NCBI GenBank assembly: GCA_016204525.1
Contig: JACQKO010000024.1
Coordinates: 1 to 5,525 of the forward strand
Direction: 5' to 3'
DNA: 5,525 nucleotides
DNA from: Candidatus Levyibacteriota bacterium
Lineage (GTDB): Bacteria > Patescibacteriota > Microgenomatia > Levybacterales > GWA1-39-11
The notes below the pieces were generated by a model. The model did no database searches, was not told the origin of the DNA, and saw only the letters and a program-made list of their open reading frames with translations. Shown in pieces: positions 1 through 5,525 of this stretch. The translations under genes and the position numbers were made by a program. The first letter of the stretch is position 1. Each line of letters opens with the position of its first letter.

Positions 1-1567
1 CTTCGCGCTCAACTTTTGCTTCTTGGCGAAATTTGGCCGAATCATATTGTTTATGAAACAAAACATATATATAAGGCCTTCCTAATTCCTCGGTAAATAT
101 TATTTGATCGAATTTTGATTCGTTTGCACTTGTAAATTCCACAGCGTCTTTATATCCATACTGCCATTCGGATGAGAATTCATTTAGATAATGTTTGAAG
201 TAGTTGTGATAGAAATACACGAAGTTAAACATAGCAAATAGCAAAACGCCAACAGCTAACGGCCTTGCAAACTTTATACTGAATACTCGATACTGGATAC
301 TCGATACTGACTGCCAGAGATAAACCAAACCATACGCAGTCAAGATTTGAAATGTCGGCAGTGTCGTCTCAATTCGGAGCGCATGCGGAGTCTCCCGAGC
401 AATTCCTGCCGGAATTATTCCAACAATTAACCAATATGGAATAATCCACCAATGTCCTTCCCTTCTGCGAAACAAAAAGAATATCCCGGCAATAAAAAAT
501 GGAATTTCCCAAATGTACATTTGCCCAACATCTCGAATTGAAAACTTAGGATTCCCGTCGCCCCTTATAAACAGAAAGTCAGGGGAAATATTATCAAAGT
601 AGTGCTTAACGTATTCAGTAGCATAACCGAGCCTTCGATTGTGAATTATCTTAGACCAAAATGCGTTACCGTCATTTTCAATCTGCTGATTGGCCCGCTC
701 AACAACTGCTCCATCTGAAAATATATTTACTTCCTGGAAACGAAGCTTAGACTGGGGAGTTAACAAGAATAAAAACAGGGGTAAAAATATTAACGCGCCT
801 ACTACAATAGATGTTAAAAATTGATTTCTTGCTTGTGTTATTAGATATTTTCGATGTGCGAAGACTAATCCCAAAACCAAAAGAGGTGCAACGATTCTTG
901 CAGTATTGAATGTATACATCGAGATTACGAACGAAATAATCGATAGAGGGAGCAGCCACATACTCCACCCCCGAGGTGTAGCTTCATTTCCACCTCGGGG
1001 GTGTATTGCATTAAGGAACAATAAGACGCCTAGGACTATAAAAAATGTTGCGACATTGGCCTCAAAGGCGGCGCGGGATAGGAGAATATGCCAAGGAGAA
1101 ATCGCCAGCAACCCAGCAGCAATAAGCGCGATAAAGTGAGGGGTGACACGGAGCGGGGGTCCCCCATCGACCGCCCGCAACGAACGTGAGGACGTCGGAT
1201 GGGGGTGCGGAGCGGCAGGACCCCGAACAACGAATATCCTAAACGTTAGTAAGTATGTCAGAATAACTGTTAAGATTCCAAAAAATGCTGACGTGAAACG
1301 CACTGAAAATTCGTTAAGACCGAATATTTTGACCGGCAGAACTGAAAGATATGTGTAAACCGGAGGTTTAAAATCTCCAAAAGACTCAAGGTATGTTAAG
1401 GGCAGAAACTTTCCGAATTCATCTCGCCCGTCAATGCCTAATGAATAAGCATTATAACCCCAAGAAGCCTCGTCCCAGGTGAGCGACGGTGGATTAGAAG
1501 ATATAGAAAAGAAGCGAAGAAACAAAGCGATAATTATTATTGGGGATACGAATAATAAATTCTTCAT
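1..1567 (-). CDS. GT39-type (ArnT/PMT-like) membrane glycosyltransferase, C-terminus cut by left edge
   Basis: The frame is open from an ATG at 1567 to the window edge: 522 codons, no stop. An in-frame TAA lies directly before the ATG, so this start is the earliest possible. I predict about 11 membrane helices (roughly 4-20, 93-112, 144-160, 170-188, 203-220, 222-237, 249-268, 351-367, 372-390, 402-419, 434-453) followed by a soluble outer domain that is truncated. Family hallmarks visible are TWDEAS at 30-35, with Asp32-Glu33 as the likely GT-C catalytic acid on the first outer loop; DFKPPVYTY at 65-73; SPWHILLSRAAFEAN at 157-171; a large outer loop at 269-348; and RETPHALR at 391-398. Such enzymes transfer sugar from a polyprenyl-phosphate donor to a lipid or protein outside the membrane. 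The acceptor cannot be told. Three repeat-like blocks sit in frame at residues 115-143, 189-201 and 420-431, all between helices. No Shine-Dalgarno site is visible. The gene follows the barrel-protein gene after 26 bases. Confidence 0.9.
   Translation of the reverse strand, partial: MKNLLFVSPIIIIALFLRFFSISSNPPSLTWDEASWGYNAYSLGIDGRDEFGKFLPLTYLESFGDFKPPVYTYLSVLPVKIFGLNEFSVRFTSAFFGILTVILTYLLTFRIFVVRGPAAPHPHPTSSRSLRAVDGGPPLRVTPHFIALIAAGLLAISPWHILLSRAAFEANVATFFIVLGVLLFLNAIHPRGGNEATPRGWSMWLLPLSIISFVISMYTFNTARIVAPLLVLGLVFAHRKYLITQARNQFLTSIVVGALIFLPLFLFLLTPQSKLRFQEVNIFSDGAVVERANQQIENDGNAFWSKIIHNRRLGYATEYVKHYFDNISPDFLFIRGDGNPKFSIRDVGQMYIWEIPFFIAGIFFLFRRREGHWWIIPYWLIVGIIPAGIARETPHALRIETTLPTFQILTAYGLVYLWQSVSSIQYRVFSIKFARPLAVGVLLFAMFNFVYFYHNYFKHYLNEFSSEWQYGYKDAVEFTSANESKFDQIIFTEELGRPYIYVLFHKQYDSAKFRQEAKVERE
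274..308 (-). repeat. Five-copy heptamer tandem repeat inside the GT39-like gene
   Basis: On the minus strand from 308 down the units are AGTATCG, AGTATCC, AGTATCG, AGTATTC and AGTATAA, an exact 7-base period with the AGTAT core kept in all five. The repeat is read as SVSSIQYRVFSI (residues 420-431), which sits between the helix ending near 419 and the helix starting near 434, a predicted cytoplasmic loop. Because 7 is not a multiple of 3, gain or loss of one unit would shift the frame; three units (21 bases) would be tolerated. I recognise AGTATC-type heptamer arrays as common in Patescibacteria genomes, but that is memory and not a search result. Confidence 0.8.
966..1003. repeat. Perfect 13-bp inverted repeat with 12-base loop inside the GT39-like gene
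   Basis: CACCCCCGAGGTG (966-978) is the exact reverse complement of CACCTCGGGGGTG (991-1003), with the loop TAGCTTCATTTC between. The stem holds 10 G-C pairs out of 13 in an otherwise AT-rich gene. It is read in frame as residues 189-201 (HPRGGNEATPRGW), and both arms give a P-R-G triplet. It lies in the predicted cytoplasmic loop between the helices at 170-188 and 203-220. It is not at a gene end and lacks a T-tract, so it is not a normal terminator. Confidence 0.85.
1139..1225. repeat. GC-rich inverted-repeat block inserted in frame in the GT39-like gene
   Basis: About 87 bases are strikingly GC-rich against AT-rich flanks. The block is bounded by GGGGT (1140-1144) and ACCCC (1220-1224), and contains the odd palindrome GGGGGTCCCCC (1155-1165) plus a longer stem in which CCCCCATCGAC (1161-1171) pairs with GTCGGATGGGGG (1194-1205) with one bulged G. 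GGAGCGG occurs twice in direct orientation (1150-1156 and 1209-1215). It encodes residues 115-143, an Arg/Pro-rich stretch (for example HPHPTSSRSLRAVDGG) unlike the surrounding protein, between helices 93-112 and 144-160. The coding frame is kept. The exact ends of the insertion are estimated from composition. Confidence 0.65.
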
Positions 1568-1593
1568 TTAATGCTATTATATACAATTTCAAC
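1568..1593 (-). promoter_or_regulatory. Possible -10 box in the 26-base gap before the GT39-like gene
   Basis: The spacer carries TATAAT at 1581-1576 on the minus strand, placed eight bases before the ATG at 1567. Transcription from it would begin almost at the ATG, giving a leaderless message, which would fit the lack of a Shine-Dalgarno site. No good -35 box is seen at the proper distance (AGGTCA at 1604-1599), and TATAAT-like strings arise easily in AT-rich DNA, so this is weak. Read-through from the upstream genes is the simpler explanation. Confidence 0.2.
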
Positions 1594-3585
1594 TCAGTTG
1601 ACCTTCCAGATTTCAATGTTGGCGTTTTCGTAGACTTTTGTAAGGCCCAGGTCTTGAGGAAGATAAGGAAGATGCTCAATATAATCTTCGTGCTTCACAA
1701 GATAAACATAGTAAACATCTTTATTGCCAAGAATCTTCCGCGCGTCTTGGCTTGTATTTGCAATAGAAAAGGAAAAATCGATTAGCGTTTCTTGTCCACT
1801 TAATCGCTTGATATAACTTTTGATTCCCCCAGCGGCAGCTGGTTTATAGGGTGTTTCAAAAATACATCGCAAACAGTCTTTTTCATATACAAGAACTCGC
1901 CCTTTAGGAAGCTTCGATAAAACCGATAATCCATCGATTTCTGATTGGCTTATGTAATATTTGGTATCGGCCTTAACAAGAATATAGGAACCGATCGAAA
2001 TTACAATAATTATTAAAATTACCGGATAGAATTTTCTGATGTGTTTACGCTTCAGATAAAGAATTGCACCAATTATTAACACACCTAATATTAAAAGCGG
2101 ATAAAATTCCGAAATTCTACTTTTTATTGCAAAGGGGATATTGAAAGAAAGATCCGAAAAGACTAGTCCACGAGGTGGCGTATCGAACTCTCTACTCTTA
2201 ACGATATCAGGAACAGATATCCCTTCCGTTAATATTTCGTTTTCTCTAAAAACTATTGAACCTTCTTCAAATTTAACTTTTATATTTCTCCCCTCGCGTT
2301 CGATATGCTCCAAATTGCCGACGCTGTATTCTCTAACCGAATTTTTATCATTCAGGGAATCTATAATATATGGGAGGTTAATTGAGAGATTAAATTGTTT
2401 ATTTGGCGAAAGATAAAATGGCTCCTGGAAATTATTTAGATAGGGGTGAAGATCAACTATTCGAAGCTTTCTCGAATTATAATCGTACACCAATCCTATT
2501 CTATAAAATGTGCTTTGATACCACATTGCTTTTTTAGGTGCTCCTAAAAGATCATCGGTCTCAATAAAATGAGGAGGCATAGTTTCTGGAAATTCGTTAC
2601 GATACCAATCTGAAAATTGCCGCATTGTTAAAACACCTACCCCTTTCGCTTCAAATTTCTTCACAATATCGAGGCGCTTTTCGAGAATTGCTTCATAAAT
2701 ATCAGGAGAGTAATCTGCCTCAAGACCAATCGTTATATGACCAAATTGGTTGTAGTTACTTCGGACAGAGTATAGTTCGATAAGCTTTTCAAAGTAGCTA
2801 TCTGGATCCGAAGTCTCAACCTGAGAGTAATCTTGAACACTATAAAGACTTGCCTGCTTATTCGAAGGACTTATATATCCGTTCAATGGATCTCGCGCCG
2901 CCCAGCGAAAGGTTACAATATCGAGCTTACTCGAATCTTGCGCAGGAATACCTGCGTGAATCCTGCTTGGATAGAAAGGTATTGAAAACGGTGTTCCCCA
3001 AACTTGATAATTATCAAGATCAAATTGATCTGATATTCCCAAGACTCCCGTAATTCCATATTTTTCTTTCATGTGAGAAAGAGAAAAAGAATCTACCCAC
3101 CATCCTCCAACTGATTTTGGATAATTGCCGAATTTGCTCTTAAACTCTGAAAAAACTTTATCAATTAGTTTCTTTCGATCTTCTTGTTTATATCCTGAAA
3201 GGAAAAGCGCTTTCGCGTGATGCCAAGAATTAGTTTTGTTATACATGACACCTGAATTTTTGGAAAAATTTTCAGTCACTTCAAGAAATATTCCAAATTC
3301 CTGATTGCTGTCCATTGAAGAAGCTACTTTGAGCAATGATTCGTTCATAATAACATCATAAGTCAAAAGCCAAGTGGCGGGCAGGTTACGCTTTTTTACT
3401 TCATCGTATTCCGCTTTAAAACTCTGTGCGGGATTTTTTGTATAAGACGAGATCCTAACAGGATTAACAATCGTAATAAATGAGTTTCTAAATTCTCTTG
3501 CATGAATTTTTGCCGGGAAAATAAAGATTGTTAATATAAATAGTAGAAAAACATAGAAGATTTTATTTTTTGTGAATAGATTCAT
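1594..3585 (-). CDS. Membrane-anchored exported barrel protein, deacetylase/glycoside hydrolase-like, uncharacterised
   Basis: 663 residues from ATG 3585 to TGA 1594. An N-terminal signal sequence (hydrophobic 9-24, possible cleavage after A29) is followed by a domain of about 300 residues that looks like a TIM-barrel deacetylase/glycoside hydrolase. Strand-like motifs are FITIVNPVR 36-44, LPATWLLTYD 68-77, FGIFLEVT 97-104, SVGGWWVDS 158-166, TFRWAARDPLNGY 225-237, HITIGLEADYSP 283-294 and VGVLTMRQFSDWYR 316-329. A probable beta-rich region (340-490) leads to two helices (494-511, 519-538) joined by a basic loop, KRKHIRK, placed inside. The final 120 residues would then be outside. That tail has a CLRC cysteine pair (571-574) and ends in VYENANIEIWKV, a style of ending seen on soluble domains of GT-C proteins. 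The NodB TFDDG and HxxxH metal motifs are not evident, so classical deacetylation is doubtful. The gene overlaps its upstream neighbour by 23 bases. The role is inferred to be glycan binding or cleavage. Confidence 0.85.
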   Translation of the reverse strand: MNLFTKNKIFYVFLLFILTIFIFPAKIHAREFRNSFITIVNPVRISSYTKNPAQSFKAEYDEVKKRNLPATWLLTYDVIMNESLLKVASSMDSNQEFGIFLEVTENFSKNSGVMYNKTNSWHHAKALFLSGYKQEDRKKLIDKVFSEFKSKFGNYPKSVGGWWVDSFSLSHMKEKYGITGVLGISDQFDLDNYQVWGTPFSIPFYPSRIHAGIPAQDSSKLDIVTFRWAARDPLNGYISPSNKQASLYSVQDYSQVETSDPDSYFEKLIELYSVRSNYNQFGHITIGLEADYSPDIYEAILEKRLDIVKKFEAKGVGVLTMRQFSDWYRNEFPETMPPHFIETDDLLGAPKKAMWYQSTFYRIGLVYDYNSRKLRIVDLHPYLNNFQEPFYLSPNKQFNLSINLPYIIDSLNDKNSVREYSVGNLEHIEREGRNIKVKFEEGSIVFRENEILTEGISVPDIVKSREFDTPPRGLVFSDLSFNIPFAIKSRISEFYPLLILGVLIIGAILYLKRKHIRKFYPVILIIIVISIGSYILVKADTKYYISQSEIDGLSVLSKLPKGRVLVYEKDCLRCIFETPYKPAAAGGIKSYIKRLSGQETLIDFSFSIANTSQDARKILGNKDVYYVYLVKHEDYIEHLPYLPQDLGLTKVYENANIEIWKVN

Positions 3586-4837
3586 CTTGTTGGGGCTTGC
3601 CCCGAGAGAGCGAACGCGAATCGAGGGGCCAGAAGTAAACCATAGTTATTAATATAGATATATAAGCTATATGACTATTATTGAAGTATCTTGAAAAGTA
3701 CCAAAATATAGACAGGAAAATTGCATAAACTAATATTAAATTTTTTACCGACATATTTTTCTTCAAATACTTTAGAAGATAAATTATTAATGGGATTCCC
3801 AACAATAATTGAAAAATAACGAAAGGAAAGTTGTCTTTGATACTCTTAATTATTCCGAACTGATTTAAAAGCATACCAAATCCATATCCTGAAATCGGAT
3901 AGGCATGCTCCGTATTTCCTGAAAGATAAAGAATCGTACTATCTATAAATGCTTTTGGATTCCACAGGAAAAATGGTAAAACAATTATCGCAAACGTTCC
4001 TATAAAAATACCAAGAGTTCTTTGGAAATCTTTCGAATTTCGTTTTCTAAACCAAAGGTACGCGACATAAAATGGTAAAATGGGCCAAACGGATTGCTTG
4101 ACTGCAAAAGCTAAGCCCATAAAAACCGCTGAAATAAACAATTTCTGGCGAAATAGAAAGAATAATGATGGGAATAAAAATCCCAACATAAAAAAATCAG
4201 ATCTTCCCTCTATCGTATAAGGCAGCATTGCAGGATTAAAAGCGAGGAGAAGCAAAAATGATCTTTTCTTTTCTCCCTCTTTTATTAAAAAATGAGCAAA
4301 CACAAGCGTTGCAAAGAATAAAAACATCAACGGTACTCTGCCATCGAAAAACCCAAATAAGGTCCCGCTCACAGAGGAAAAAGGTATTGCAAACAACGTA
4401 TAAAACGGCTGCATTACATAATGATAAAGCGCCGGATTTTTTTCAGTAGCAGAATAATTCCATTGTTCAAGTGGTGTACCAAAATAATCTTCTTGGTATG
4501 GATTTTCACCTATTAACAAATACCTAATCGCTACTTCTTGTTGAAGAGCAATATCATGAATTCTAAAAATAGGAAGGCTTTCATGCCTTAAAATTATTTC
4601 CGAGATAAACGCTCCTGAAATAATAGATAGAATGAGTCCCCAAAAAATAATGTTCTTGGATTTTTCATAAATTCTGTTCGATATTTTATTAATATCAAGA
4701 AAGACTAGTATCAATAATGCTGTAAAAATTAAAGCAAATAACCAATAAGGAGTAGCTCTCGGCCAAATACCATGAGAGAGTATAAAGGGAACAATTAAAA
4801 CAAACGCAAGAACTGTATCTAATTTAACCGACACCAT
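3563..4837 (-). CDS. GT-C fold polyprenyl-sugar glycosyltransferase (GT87-like) membrane protein
   Basis: 424 residues from ATG 4837 to TAA 3563, with about twelve predicted membrane helices (first three near 8-24, 31-47 and 62-83; last near 389-404). The first outer loop carries RIHD at 92-95 and then a LLIGENPY stretch near 107-114. This is the usual GT-C layout in which an acidic residue ahead of a G-x-PY motif serves catalysis. GRSDFFMLGFLFPSLFFLF (211-229), followed by a GLAFAVKQSVWPILPFY segment (241-257), strongly resembles the GQFD...KQ...P blocks of GT87/PIG-M-like mannosyltransferases. The donor is expected to be a polyprenyl-phosphate sugar. The frame continues upstream to a TTG at 4867, but I prefer the ATG because it overlaps the preceding gene by only 14 bases; the ribosome site is weak (AAAGAAAA). 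The last 20 or so residues (from L405, LDSRSLSRGKPQQDESIHKK) are low-complexity, encoded partly by an inserted repeat and partly by the start of the next gene, so the native C-terminus was probably near residue 404. Confidence 0.85.
   Translation of the reverse strand: MVSVKLDTVLAFVLIVPFILSHGIWPRATPYWLFALIFTALLILVFLDINKISNRIYEKSKNIIFWGLILSIISGAFISEIILRHESLPIFRIHDIALQQEVAIRYLLIGENPYQEDYFGTPLEQWNYSATEKNPALYHYVMQPFYTLFAIPFSSVSGTLFGFFDGRVPLMFLFFATLVFAHFLIKEGEKKRSFLLLLAFNPAMLPYTIEGRSDFFMLGFLFPSLFFLFRQKLFISAVFMGLAFAVKQSVWPILPFYVAYLWFRKRNSKDFQRTLGIFIGTFAIIVLPFFLWNPKAFIDSTILYLSGNTEHAYPISGYGFGMLLNQFGIIKSIKDNFPFVIFQLLLGIPLIIYLLKYLKKNMSVKNLILVYAIFLSIFWYFSRYFNNSHIAYISILITMVYFWPLDSRSLSRGKPQQDESIHKK
3592..3630 (-). 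repeat. Palindromic REP-like element at the GT-C / barrel-protein junction
   Basis: On the minus strand it starts with GGCCCCTCGA (3630-3621) and ends GGGGCAAGCCCC (3603-3592). Two mutually exclusive stems are possible: GCCCC (3629-3625) with GGGGC (3603-3599), or GGGGC (3603-3599) with GCCCC (3596-3592). The second, with its two-base spacer, is more likely to form as a shorter GGGG/CCCC stem. Its ends match those of the element at 5005-5030 (CCC[C/T]TCGA and GGGCAAGC). It encodes part of the tail of the GT-C protein and ends six bases before the ATG of the barrel-protein gene, where a ribosome site would be expected. Confidence 0.7.
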
Positions 4838-5525
4838 TTTTCTTTTTAAAGAAGACGGCAATCGCAACCGATGAGCTTACTATTGTTATTAGTATGCCAA
4901 TAGAGAATGATAACGGTTGATATGAAAAAACTACTTTGCTTTTACCTCGTGGTACAATAACTCCCCGGAGAGCGTGATTTACTTTATAAATTTTGGCTTC
5001 TACTGCTTGCCCTGAGCCTGTCGAAGGGTTAACGCTTGCTTTCCACCCAGGATAAAACGCGTCTGAGAGAACCAGGATTTTGGTATCTTTTGTTTCTGTT
5101 TCGATTGTAATTTTATTCTGCGTATAGCTTAATATACTAGCATTTCCTGATGCTTTATTTTCCTCGAACGAAAGCAGATTTTGGACAATTACTGTTTCTT
5201 TAAGATTGATATTCTTATCGTAAATTGCTTGGATTGCATCTTCCTTGTCCGTTCTTAAAACAAATCTATCGGCAAAATATACTCTTGGAAATACTTTCCT
5301 ATTCTCAAAAATTACAAAACTATTTTTTTCCCACACCTTCTGATAACGAGAAGGGTCTAGTCTCTTTTGTTCTATTTTTGAAAGCTCCCCTTTTTCAAAA
5401 CCTAGATATTTGACTCCTAAAATATCCATAATCCTATAACGTGTGTCATTGACATCTTTAAACGGGAATTCTGTAACAGCATAAAGCATTGCGTCTGACC
5501 TTGAAAATGCTCCTTCATATTGTCC
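4824..5525 (-). CDS. YfhO-family membrane protein, C-terminal 233 residues (gene continues past right edge)
   Basis: The frame is already open at the right edge (it starts GQYEGAFSRSDAM) and ends at TAA 4824. The first in-window ATG at 5489 is internal, so this is a 5'-truncated gene; full family members usually exceed 700 residues. What remains is the outer soluble domain and the last helix. Visible family marks are MDILGVKYL (about 33-41), VFPRVYFADRF (about 77-87), LVLSDAFYPGWKASV (about 152-166), HALRGVIVPRGKSKVVFSYQPLSFSIG (residues about 184-210, spelled here only as a block) and a final helix near 207-228 ending in a KKK stretch. In Bacillus subtilis YfhO is a GT-C type protein needed for lipoteichoic acid glycosylation; the substrate here is unknown. 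Eight residues, PSTGSGQA, interrupt the normally short turn after PGWKASVN and are encoded by a palindromic repeat at 5005-5030. It overlaps the next gene by 14 bases. Confidence 0.85.
   Translation of the reverse strand, partial: GQYEGAFSRSDAMLYAVTEFPFKDVNDTRYRIMDILGVKYLGFEKGELSKIEQKRLDPSRYQKVWEKNSFVIFENRKVFPRVYFADRFVLRTDKEDAIQAIYDKNINLKETVIVQNLLSFEENKASGNASILSYTQNKITIETETKDTKILVLSDAFYPGWKASVNPSTGSGQAVEAKIYKVNHALRGVIVPRGKSKVVFSYQPLSFSIGILITIVSSSVAIAVFFKKKNGVG
5005..5030 (-). repeat. REP-like element (CCCTTCGA...GGGCAAGC) inside the YfhO-like gene
   Basis: On the minus strand the block reads CCCTTCGA (5028-5021), CAGGCTCA (5020-5013), then GGGCAAGC (5012-5005); CCCT and AGGG at its ends can pair. 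It is translated as PSTGSGQA, eight residues placed in the turn between PGWKASVN and VEAKIYKVN of the outer domain. From memory, this element and its STGSGQA-like peptide recur in unrelated proteins of many environmental bacteria, especially Patescibacteria. It shares both ends with the element at 3592-3630, which is read in another frame. Confidence 0.75.

Noticed and set aside
274..308. CRISPR-like or iteron array.
   Set aside because: Units are 7 bases with no spacers, lie inside a coding frame, and no Cas or replication gene is nearby.
747..968. Minus-strand frame of 73 codons.
   Set aside because: It is an alternative frame of the GT39-like gene, whose true frame is open from 1567 to 1 and carries clear family motifs.
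966..1003. Rho-independent terminator.
   Set aside because: There is no T-tract on either strand and the site is mid-gene; the protein frame continues normally through it.
906..1358. Plus-strand reading frames at 906-1139 and 1143-1358.
   Set aside because: They lie opposite the continuous GT39-like frame and have low-complexity products with no family resemblance; the GC-rich repeat removes stops on both strands here.
1..1567. Broken gene or alternative genetic code suspected on the left, because no full start-to-stop frame is found there.
   Set aside because: Codon-by-codon reading shows no stop or frameshift; the gene simply continues beyond the window. TGA is used as a real stop at 1594.
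2168..2178. Small palindrome CCACGAGGTGG in the barrel gene, sharing CGAGGTG with the 966-1003 repeat.
   Set aside because: Only four paired bases on each side, with no wider similarity; it could be a decayed copy, but that cannot be supported.
4838..4867. Upstream TTG start for the GT-C gene, adding ten residues.
   Set aside because: TTG is a rare start, no ribosome site precedes it, and it would enlarge the overlap to 44 bases; ATG at 4837 gives a normal N-terminus just before the first helix.
5487..5489. ATG at 5489 as the start of the YfhO-like gene.
   Set aside because: The frame remains open to the window edge and the upstream residues read like the same family domain, so this Met is internal.

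Overview
The window is an AT-rich stretch of bacterial DNA with every gene on the minus strand. It reads from right to left as one compact gene set for extracytoplasmic glycan assembly: a YfhO-family membrane protein (C-terminal part only), a GT-C fold polyprenyl-sugar glycosyltransferase, a secreted and membrane-anchored barrel protein resembling the deacetylase/glycoside hydrolase superfamily, and a GT39-type (ArnT/PMT-like) glycosyltransferase that runs off the left edge. Neighbours overlap by 14 and 23 bases, and the last pair is separated by 26 bases. This suggests a single transcription unit whose promoter and terminator both lie outside the window.

Layout: 5525-4824 YfhO-like C-terminus; 4837-3563 GT-C transferase; 3585-1594 barrel protein; 1567-1 GT39-like transferase. 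The last gene is open to the left edge and has no stop in the window, so the region from 1 to 1567 is one continuous coding frame rather than a gene desert. No RNA gene, CRISPR array, transposase or convincing terminator was seen.

The most striking feature is a set of short, foreign-looking repeats sitting inside or between these coding frames without breaking them. They are a five-copy heptamer tandem (274-308), a perfect 13-bp inverted repeat (966-1003), a GC-rich block of about 87 bp (1139-1225), and two members of one palindromic family sharing the ends CCCYTCGA and GGGCAAGC (3592-3630 and 5005-5030). The three in the GT39-like protein all fall in loops between membrane helices that I predict to be cytoplasmic. 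The copy at 3592-3630 appears to have rewritten the C-terminus of the GT-C protein and the translation-initiation region of the next gene.

Organism: the gene families, the weak or absent Shine-Dalgarno sites, gene overlaps and in-frame palindromic repeats are what I associate with Patescibacteria (CPR, for example Microgenomates/Parcubacteria). This is an inference from pattern recognition. TGA ends one gene here and no in-frame TGA occurs inside the coding frames, so the standard bacterial code applies rather than the TGA=Gly code of Gracilibacteria/SR1.

How the genes may work together (inference): the GT-C and GT39 proteins would take sugars from polyprenyl-phosphate donors and add them to a lipid, glycan or protein on the outer face of the membrane. 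The YfhO-like protein would be a further GT-C style enzyme, and the barrel protein would bind or trim the resulting glycan.
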